64,000 nucleotides of DNA from Blastococcus sp. URHD0036 (lineage in GTDB: Bacteria > Actinomycetota > Actinomycetes > Mycobacteriales > Geodermatophilaceae). Position numbers and translations under genes: made by a program. The notes beneath the pieces are model-generated. The model made no database searches, had not been told where the DNA came from, and saw nothing but the letters and a program-made list of their open reading frames with translations. The stretch is from positions 248,001 to 312,000 of the forward strand of contig NZ_JNIK01000014.1 in assembly GCF_000701365.1 (NCBI RefSeq). Reading direction: 5' to 3'. Within the stretch, counting starts at the first letter, position 1. Every line of letters starts with the position of its first letter. Shown piece by piece: positions 59,163 to 64,000 of the stretch.

Positions 59163-60191
59163 ATGCGCATCGGAGTCCTGACCGGCGGCGGTGACTGCCC
59201 GGGTCTGAACGCCGTGATCCGCTCGGTGGTCCGGACCGCGGACAGCCACTACGGCAGCCAGGTGATCGGCTTCCGGGACGGCTGGCGCGGCCTGCTCGAG
59301 GACCGGTCGACCCCGCTCGACGTGGCCGCCGTCGACGGCCTGCTCACCCGCGGCGGGACGACGCTCGGCTCGGCCCGCGTCGCGCCGGAGAAGCTGCACG
59401 CCGGGATCGACGAGATGATCGGCACGCTCGACCAGCACGGCATCGACGTCCTCATCCCGATCGGCGGCGAGGGCACGCTCACCGCGGCGCACGTGCTGTC
59501 GGAGGCCGGCGTCCCGGTGGTCGGCGTCCCGAAGACGATCGACAACGACATCGACGGCACCGACCTGACGTTCGGCTTCGACACCGCGGTCAGCATCGCC
59601 ACCGAGCTCATCGACCGGCTGCACACCACCGCCGAGTCCCACCAGCGGGTGCTGCTCGTCGAGGTCATGGGCCGGCACGCCGGGTGGATCGCGCTGCACG
59701 CGGGCCTCGCCTCCGGTGCGCACCTGACCCTCGTGCCCGAGCAGCCGTTCGACGTCGACGAGGTCGTCCGGCTGGTCACCGAGCGCTTCGCTCGCGGCGA
59801 CTCGCACGTCATCGGCGTGGTGGCGGAGGGCGCCCAGCCGCTGCCGGGCCAGATGGCGTTCCGCGAGGGCGCGGTCGACGAGTTCGGCCACCGCCGCTTC
59901 ACCGGTGTCGCCCAGCAGCTGGGCGAGGAGCTCGAGCGGCGCACCGGCAAGGAGGTGCGCGCCACCGTGCTGGGTCACGTGCAGCGCGGCGGCACGCCGA
60001 CCTCCTTCGACCGCGTGCTGGCCACCCGCTTCGGCCTGCACGCCGCGATCGCCGCCCACGAGGGCCACCACGGGCAGATGGTCGCCCTCTGCGGCACCGA
60101 CATCGAGCTCGTCCCGCTGGCCCGCGCCGTCGCCCGGCTCAAGACCGTCCCGCCCGCGCGGCTGGCGGAGACGCGCGCCTTCACCGGCTGA
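59163..60191 (+). CDS. pfkA: 6-phosphofructokinase (group III type)
   Basis: A 342-residue glycolytic kinase: phosphate loop GVLTGGGDCPGLNAVIR at the start, IPIGGEGTLTAAHVL, VVGVPKTIDNDIDGTDLTFGFDTAV (catalytic TIDND), EVMGRHAGWIALHAGL, and VLGHVQRGGTPTSFDR. GGEGT plus PKTIDND is the mixed pattern found in actinobacterial ATP-using enzymes related to PPi-dependent ones; the phosphoryl donor cannot be settled by eye, though Gly after the acidic residue favours ATP. It is adjacent to pgi with a palindromic promoter of its own. Confidence 0.96.
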   Translation: MRIGVLTGGGDCPGLNAVIRSVVRTADSHYGSQVIGFRDGWRGLLEDRSTPLDVAAVDGLLTRGGTTLGSARVAPEKLHAGIDEMIGTLDQHGIDVLIPIGGEGTLTAAHVLSEAGVPVVGVPKTIDNDIDGTDLTFGFDTAVSIATELIDRLHTTAESHQRVLLVEVMGRHAGWIALHAGLASGAHLTLVPEQPFDVDEVVRLVTERFARGDSHVIGVVAEGAQPLPGQMAFREGAVDEFGHRRFTGVAQQLGEELERRTGKEVRATVLGHVQRGGTPTSFDRVLATRFGLHAAIAAHEGHHGQMVALCGTDIELVPLARAVARLKTVPPARLAETRAFTG

Positions 60192-60208
60192 GGCGGACAC
60201 TCCCGGGG

Positions 60209-60571
60209 GTGGGCAGCGCAACCCCGGGCCGGACGGACCTCGCGGCGACGGTGGCCGGCGGGGGCATCGTCGTCGTCGACTGCCGCGCCGCGTCCTCCGG
60301 CTCCAGCCGCGCCTTCACCGCCGTCCTCGACGCCGCCGCCGCGCGCCACCCCGACCTGCGGTTCGTGGCCGTCGACATCGAGCGGGAGCCGGCGCTCGCC
60401 GAGGAGCTCGGCGTGCGCAGCGCGCCCACGCTGATGGTCTTCCGGGACGGCGTCCTGGTGTTCGCCGAGCCCGGCTGGCTGCCCGGCGACTCCGTCGACG
60501 TGCTGATCGCCACCGTCCGGGAGCTGGACATGGCCGCCGTCCGCGCGACGTTCCCCCCACCGCCGGGCTGA
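60209..60571 (+). CDS. Thioredoxin-fold protein without redox cysteines
   Basis: A 120-residue thioredoxin-fold protein: IVVVDCRAASSGSSRAF occupies the active-site position, FVAVDIEREPALAEELGVRSAPTLMVFRDGVLVFAEPGWLP keeps the buried Asp-like strand and cis-Pro (SAPT). The WCGPC motif is replaced by a Ser/Gly stretch, so classical dithiol exchange is not possible; the sole Cys lies three residues earlier. It could be a scaffold or protein-binding relative. The GTG start lies 17 bases after pfkA. Confidence 0.85.
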   Translation: MGSATPGRTDLAATVAGGGIVVVDCRAASSGSSRAFTAVLDAAAARHPDLRFVAVDIEREPALAEELGVRSAPTLMVFRDGVLVFAEPGWLPGDSVDVLIATVRELDMAAVRATFPPPPG

Positions 60572-60612
60572 GCCGCCCGGCAGGGACGGCGCCGGAGGCG
60601 GAGGATCGACCG

Positions 60613-62136
60613 GTGACCCGCTCGGCCCCCGAACCCCGCACCAGCGATCCCGACGGGGAGTTCGAGCCGGATCCCCGTCGCTGGCAGGCGCTCTGGGTCA
60701 CCCTCGTGGCCGGTTTCATGAGCCTGCTCGACGTCAGCATCGTGTCGGTGGCGCTGCCGTCGATGACCGAGGGGCTCGGCGCCACGCCGGCCACCATCCA
60801 GTGGGTCGTCTCCGGGTACGCGCTCACCTTCGGGCTGATGCTCGTGCCGGCCGGCCGGCTGGGCGACGCCTACGGCCGGCGGCGGCTGTTCCTCGTCGGC
60901 CTGGCCGGGTTCGTCCTGGCCAGCGCCGCAGCCGGCGCCGCGCCGTCCGTCGAATTCCTCATCGCTGCCCGGCTGGTGCAGGGCCTGGCCGCGGGCTGCC
61001 TCGCGCCGCAGAACTCGGCGCTCATCCAGCAGCTGTTCCGCGGCGCCGAGCGGGGCCGGGCCTTCGGCATGTTCGGCGCCACCATCGGCGTGTCGACCGC
61101 AGCGGGGCCGGTGGTCGGCGGCCTGATCCTGGCGCTGGCCGACGGTCCCGGGGGCTGGCGCTGGATCTTCTACGTCAACGTGCCGATCGGGGCGCTGGCC
61201 TTCGTGCTCGCCCTGCGGCTGCTGCCCCGCGGCGGCTCCGGGCGGGCGGGGCACATCGACGGCGTCGGGGTGGCGCTGCTCGGTGCCGGTGCGCTGTCCC
61301 TGCTCTTCCCCCTCGTCCAGGCCGAGTCCGGTGGGCTGTCCCGGCTGTGGTGGCTGTTCCCGGTCGGCGTGGCGCTCCTGGCCGCGTTCGTCGCATGGGA
61401 GCGCCGGGTCGTGCGGACCGGCGGGGAGCCGGTGTTCGACCCCCGGCTGGTCACCGAGACCCGTGGCTACGCGGCCGGCGCGGGCCTGGGCACCGTCTAC
61501 TTCCTCGGCTTCAGCGGCATCTGGCTGGTCCTCGCCCTGTTCTTCCAGACGGGCCTGGACTACACCCCGCTCCAGTCGGGCCTGTCGGTCACCCCGTTCG
61601 CGCTGGGCTCGGCCTGCGCCGCGGTGGTCGCCGGGCGGCTGGTCGAGCGCTACGGCCGCGCGCTCACCGTGTTCGGCCTCACCGGCGTGGCCCTCGGGCT
61701 CACGGCCGCGGCGACCATCCTGCTGCTCGTGCCGCCGGAGTCGGCGGGGTGGGCGGTGGCGCCCGCGCTGCTGCTCGGCGGTATCGGCGGCGGCTTCGTC
61801 ATCTCGCCCAACATCACGATGACCCTGCGCAACGTGCCGGTGCACATGGCCGGGGCGGCCGGCGGCGGCCTGCAGACCGCCCAGCGGTTCGGCGCCTCGA
61901 TCGGCACCGCGGCCCTGCCCGGCCTCTTCTACGTGGTCCTCTCCTCGGCCGACGGCGACTACTCGGTGGCCGCCGCCTCGGGGCTCGCGGTCGCGCTGGT
62001 CACCACCCTGGCCGCCCTCGCCCTCGCCGTCCTCGACTGGCGGCGGGACCGGCGCGAGGACGCGCAGGAACGGACCCGGTCCGAGGACGCGCACGGCGAG
62101 CACGTGACCCACGGCGCCACCGCCTGGCACGGCTGA
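60613..62136 (+). CDS. MFS multidrug efflux transporter (DHA2/EmrB-QacA type)
   Basis: A 507-residue 14-helix drug:H+ antiporter: FMSLLDVSIVSVALPSMTEGL (motif D1), WVVSGYALTFGLMLVPAGRLGDAYGRRRLFLVGLAGF (motif A), FIAARLVQGLAAGCLAPQNSALIQQLF, GPVVGGLI (motif C), and WRWIFYVNVPIG. The C-terminal tail is hydrophilic and His-rich. No repressor gene is adjacent; the substrate is unknown. The GTG lies 41 bases after the thioredoxin-fold gene. Confidence 0.95.
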   Translation: MTRSAPEPRTSDPDGEFEPDPRRWQALWVTLVAGFMSLLDVSIVSVALPSMTEGLGATPATIQWVVSGYALTFGLMLVPAGRLGDAYGRRRLFLVGLAGFVLASAAAGAAPSVEFLIAARLVQGLAAGCLAPQNSALIQQLFRGAERGRAFGMFGATIGVSTAAGPVVGGLILALADGPGGWRWIFYVNVPIGALAFVLALRLLPRGGSGRAGHIDGVGVALLGAGALSLLFPLVQAESGGLSRLWWLFPVGVALLAAFVAWERRVVRTGGEPVFDPRLVTETRGYAAGAGLGTVYFLGFSGIWLVLALFFQTGLDYTPLQSGLSVTPFALGSACAAVVAGRLVERYGRALTVFGLTGVALGLTAAATILLLVPPESAGWAVAPALLLGGIGGGFVISPNITMTLRNVPVHMAGAAGGGLQTAQRFGASIGTAALPGLFYVVLSSADGDYSVAAASGLAVALVTTLAALALAVLDWRRDRREDAQERTRSEDAHGEHVTHGATAWHG

Positions 62137-62183
62137 ACGGGCCGAGGCCCGCGATCGGGCATCCGTACGGTAGGGATGTCGGT

Positions 62184-62702
62184 ATGCCGCTGTTCTCCTT
62201 CGAGGGTCGTTCCCCTCAGGTCCACCCCGACGCCTTCGTGGCGCCCACCGCGACCCTGATCGGCGACGTCGTCGTCGAGGCGGGGGCCTCGATCTGGTAC
62301 GGCGCGGTGCTGCGCGCCGACTTCGGCCAGATCATCGTCCGCGAGGGCGCCAACGTGCAGGACGGCTCGGTGCTGCACGGCGGCGAGCCCACGATCATCG
62401 GCCCGGGCGCCAGCGTCGCGCACGGCTGCGTCGTGCACGGCGCGCAGGTCGGCGAGGGCTCGCTGATCGGCAACAACTCCACCGTCCAGGACGGCGCCCG
62501 CATCGGCCACCACACCCTGATCGGCGCGGGCAGCCTGGTCGCGCCGGGCGCCGAGATCCCCGACGAGGTCGTCGCGATGGGGTCGCCGGCCAAGGTCCGC
62601 GGCCCGCTCACCGAGGGCACCCGCCACTGGGTCACCGACAACGGCCGGCACTACCGGGAGCTGGCCGCCCGGCACGCCGCCGGCATCGAGCAGGTCGGCT
62701 GA
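62184..62702 (+). CDS. Gamma-class carbonic anhydrase-like left-handed beta-helix protein
   Basis: A 172-residue hexapeptide-repeat protein: VHPDAFVAPTATLIGDVVVEAGASIWYGAVLRADFGQIIVREGANVQDGSVLHGG, AHGCVVHGAQVGEGSLIGNNSTVQDGARIGHHTLIGAG. The zinc His positions of the Cam/CamH family are at SVLH and AHGCVVH. GNNSTVQDG replaces the common GMGATV-x-DG. It forms trimers in relatives; it hydrates CO2 or serves as a YrdA/PaaY-type protein. Confidence 0.93.
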   Translation: MPLFSFEGRSPQVHPDAFVAPTATLIGDVVVEAGASIWYGAVLRADFGQIIVREGANVQDGSVLHGGEPTIIGPGASVAHGCVVHGAQVGEGSLIGNNSTVQDGARIGHHTLIGAGSLVAPGAEIPDEVVAMGSPAKVRGPLTEGTRHWVTDNGRHYRELAARHAAGIEQVG

Positions 62703-62732
62703 CCCCGCCGGGGCGAGCGCCACACCGGTGAC

Positions 62733-62751
62733 GCGGCCCCGCCGGGGCCGC
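62733..62751 (+). terminator. GC-rich hairpin between carbonic anhydrase gene and next start
   Basis: GCGGCCCC (62733-62740) and GGGGCCGC (62744-62751) form a perfect 8-bp stem with a GCC triloop. It ends only five bases before the next ATG (62757), so it could terminate upstream transcripts and also limit translation of read-through mRNA. Confidence 0.5.
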
Positions 62752-62756
62752 CTGGA

Positions 62757-64000
62757 ATGGTGCAGTCCGTGGGAAACGGGGAGCCGGGCTCGTTCTGGCC
62801 GTCGGGGAGGGTCCGCCGCCCGGCCGACGTCGGCCGGCTGTGCTGGTACGCCGGCGGTCTCCTCGGCCTGGTGCTGCTCTCCGTGCTCGTGCCCGGCGCC
62901 ACCGACGCCGTCGTGCCGCCGGGCCTGCGCGGGCTGCCCCGGGGCGTCGTCGCGGTCGTCAACGGCGCCGCCTCCCTGACCGCGATCGCCGCCCTCCTCG
63001 GCCTGGCCGTCGACGCCCTGCGCCACCGCCGCTACGCACTCACCACCGCCGGTCTGGCCGGCCTGCTCGCCGCCGCGGTCGCCGTCGCCGCGGAGCACGC
63101 CGGGCAGCTGGGGTGGATCGCCGTCCTCGGCCCGGCGGACCGGCCGGCGGTCATCCCCATCTCCGTCGGCATCGCGGTGGTGATCGGCAGCGACCGGTCC
63201 CGCAGCGCCCGGCTGACGCTGCTCGCGCTGGGCGCCCTCGCGACCATGACCGGCTGCGCCCTCGCGCTGAGCAGCCTGACCGTGGCCGGGGCGGTCGCGG
63301 CGGTCCTCATCGGTGCCGGGGCCGGCTTCGGCGTCCGCGTCGCGGTGGGGGTCGTGCCGGCGCGGCCGGCCGAGGAGGAGGTGCGCGCCGTGCTGGCCCG
63401 GGCCGGCGTCGAGGTCGACGCGCTCCGGATGCTGCAGGTCGCCGCCGGCCGCGCCCGCTACACCGCCCGGGACGACGCCGGCGAGGTGCTGGTCACCGTG
63501 GTGGACCCCGACCGCCGCGGCGTGACGGTCGCCCGCCGGCTCTGGCGGGTCCTCCGCTTCCGCACGCCGGCGGTGGGCCGGCCCGCGCTCAGCCTCCGTG
63601 GCGTCCTCGAACGGCAGGCGCTGGTCACGGCGCTGGCCGGCGCGGCCGGCGTCCCCGTGCCCCGGGTCCAGGCGCTGCTGGCCGCCGGGCCGGCACTCGT
63701 GCTCGTGGAGCGACCCCTCGGCGGCATGCCGCTGCTCTCCGCCTCCGTCCGCGACGAGGCGCTCGCCGGGGCGTTCGGGGCGCTGCGCCGGCTGCACGAC
63801 GCCGGCATCGCCCACGGGGCGCTCTCCGAGCGGGCGGTCGTCCTGCTGCCGGACGGCGCGGTCGGGCTCGGCGAGCTGCAGTACGCCCAGCCGGCCGCCG
63901 GGGAGCTGCAGCGCGACCTCGACGTCGTCGCGCTGCTGGTCGCGGTGGCCGCGCGGGAGGGGGTGGACCGGGCGGTCGCGGCGCTGCGCTGCGGCTACGC
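62757..64000 (+). CDS. Membrane protein with kinase-like segment (flippase/LPG-synthase-like), C-terminus cut by window edge
   Basis: The first 414 residues of a larger protein. Residues 15-205 hold about six hydrophobic helices (LCWYAGGLLGLVLLSVLV; AAVAVAAEHAGQLGWIAVL). From about 210 a soluble region resembles a degenerate protein-kinase/phosphotransferase fold: RPALSLRGVLERQALVTALAGAAGVPVPRVQAL, LVLVERPLGGMPL, and LRRLHDAGIAHGALSERAVVLLPDG, where HGALSERAVVL stands at the catalytic-loop position but lacks the HxD-x-x-x-x-N set. This layout recurs in actinobacterial UPF0104/lysyl-PG-synthase-like proteins. The ATG gives MVQSVGNGEPG; GTG at 62769 is an alternative. Confidence 0.7.
   Translation, partial: MVQSVGNGEPGSFWPSGRVRRPADVGRLCWYAGGLLGLVLLSVLVPGATDAVVPPGLRGLPRGVVAVVNGAASLTAIAALLGLAVDALRHRRYALTTAGLAGLLAAAVAVAAEHAGQLGWIAVLGPADRPAVIPISVGIAVVIGSDRSRSARLTLLALGALATMTGCALALSSLTVAGAVAAVLIGAGAGFGVRVAVGVVPARPAEEEVRAVLARAGVEVDALRMLQVAAGRARYTARDDAGEVLVTVVDPDRRGVTVARRLWRVLRFRTPAVGRPALSLRGVLERQALVTALAGAAGVPVPRVQALLAAGPALVLVERPLGGMPLLSASVRDEALAGAFGALRRLHDAGIAHGALSERAVVLLPDGAVGLGELQYAQPAAGELQRDLDVVALLVAVAAREGVDRAVAALRCGY

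Overview
The window is 64 kb of very GC-rich DNA. Genes are tightly packed, with many ATGA/GTGA overlaps, frequent GTG starts and apparently several leaderless mRNAs. It carries a DUF222/HNH (13E12-type) endonuclease with a LexA box, two SAM-IV riboswitches, a Cys-containing sulfur leader peptide, an MFS gene next to a gamma carbonic anhydrase, and an IcmF fused mutase. Together these point to a high-GC actinobacterium; Geodermatophilaceae (Blastococcus, Modestobacter, Geodermatophilus) is my best guess from style alone. I see no tRNA, rRNA, CRISPR array, insertion sequence or phage module.

Layout. (1) 1-6.5 kb: a truncated dicarboxylate symporter, a STAS protein, then icmF, a marR-type regulator and a cobalamin-binding-protein-like gene. 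Two large nested hairpins lie between icmF and marR. (2) 6.6-13.2 kb: a catabolic cluster, with amidohydrolase and IclR regulator on the minus strand and class III CoA-transferase, citryl-CoA-lyase-like protein, MDR dehydrogenase and intradiol (hydroxyquinol-type) dioxygenase on the plus strand. (3) 13.2-16.7 kb: a stand-alone cytochrome oxidase subunit I and a mannitol-type dehydrogenase. (4) 16.6-33.2 kb: a sulfur region. It has an SsuE/MsuE-like FMN reductase, a SAM-IV riboswitch before a class V PLP enzyme, a beta-propeller protein, a sulfotransferase, then a second SAM-IV riboswitch and a leader peptide in front of a ten-gene, translationally coupled operon. That operon encodes a complete peptide-type ABC importer, a DUF1684 protein, three luciferase-like monooxygenases, a large FAD/NAD(P)-binding protein and a flavin reductase. 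The likely job is import and oxidative desulfurisation of an organosulfur compound when SAM/cysteine is low.

(5) 33.2-39.5 kb: an HTH/Clp-N protein with a double operator in front of it, an NAD(P)-dependent reductase, a phospholipase D family protein, a nitronate monooxygenase, a Rho-N-like protein, a fragment of a zinc alcohol dehydrogenase and an SRPBCC protein. (6) 39.5-48.1 kb: a molybdoenzyme region with a PaoABC-type aldehyde oxidoreductase, a royal-jelly/SMP-30-like propeller, a bis-MGD-type oxidoreductase that lacks its N-terminal Fe-S cysteines, a helical ferritin-like protein and a membrane protein. (7) 48.2-55.5 kb: an MFS transporter with an extra C-terminal domain, a Cys-rich copper-type four-helix protein, and a redox/signalling set (UBP zinc finger, response regulator fused to a thioredoxin-reductase-like flavoprotein without CxxC, a cyclic-nucleotide-domain histidine kinase, a GNAT), then TetR and VOC proteins. 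(8) 55.6-64 kb: the SOS-controlled HNH protein, pgi, pfkA, a redox-dead thioredoxin fold, an MFS drug exporter, a gamma carbonic anhydrase and the start of a membrane protein with a kinase-like segment.

Between genes there is an unusual number of long, perfect or nested inverted repeats. Several enclose the stop codons of convergent gene pairs, while at least three cannot be simple terminators by position or form.
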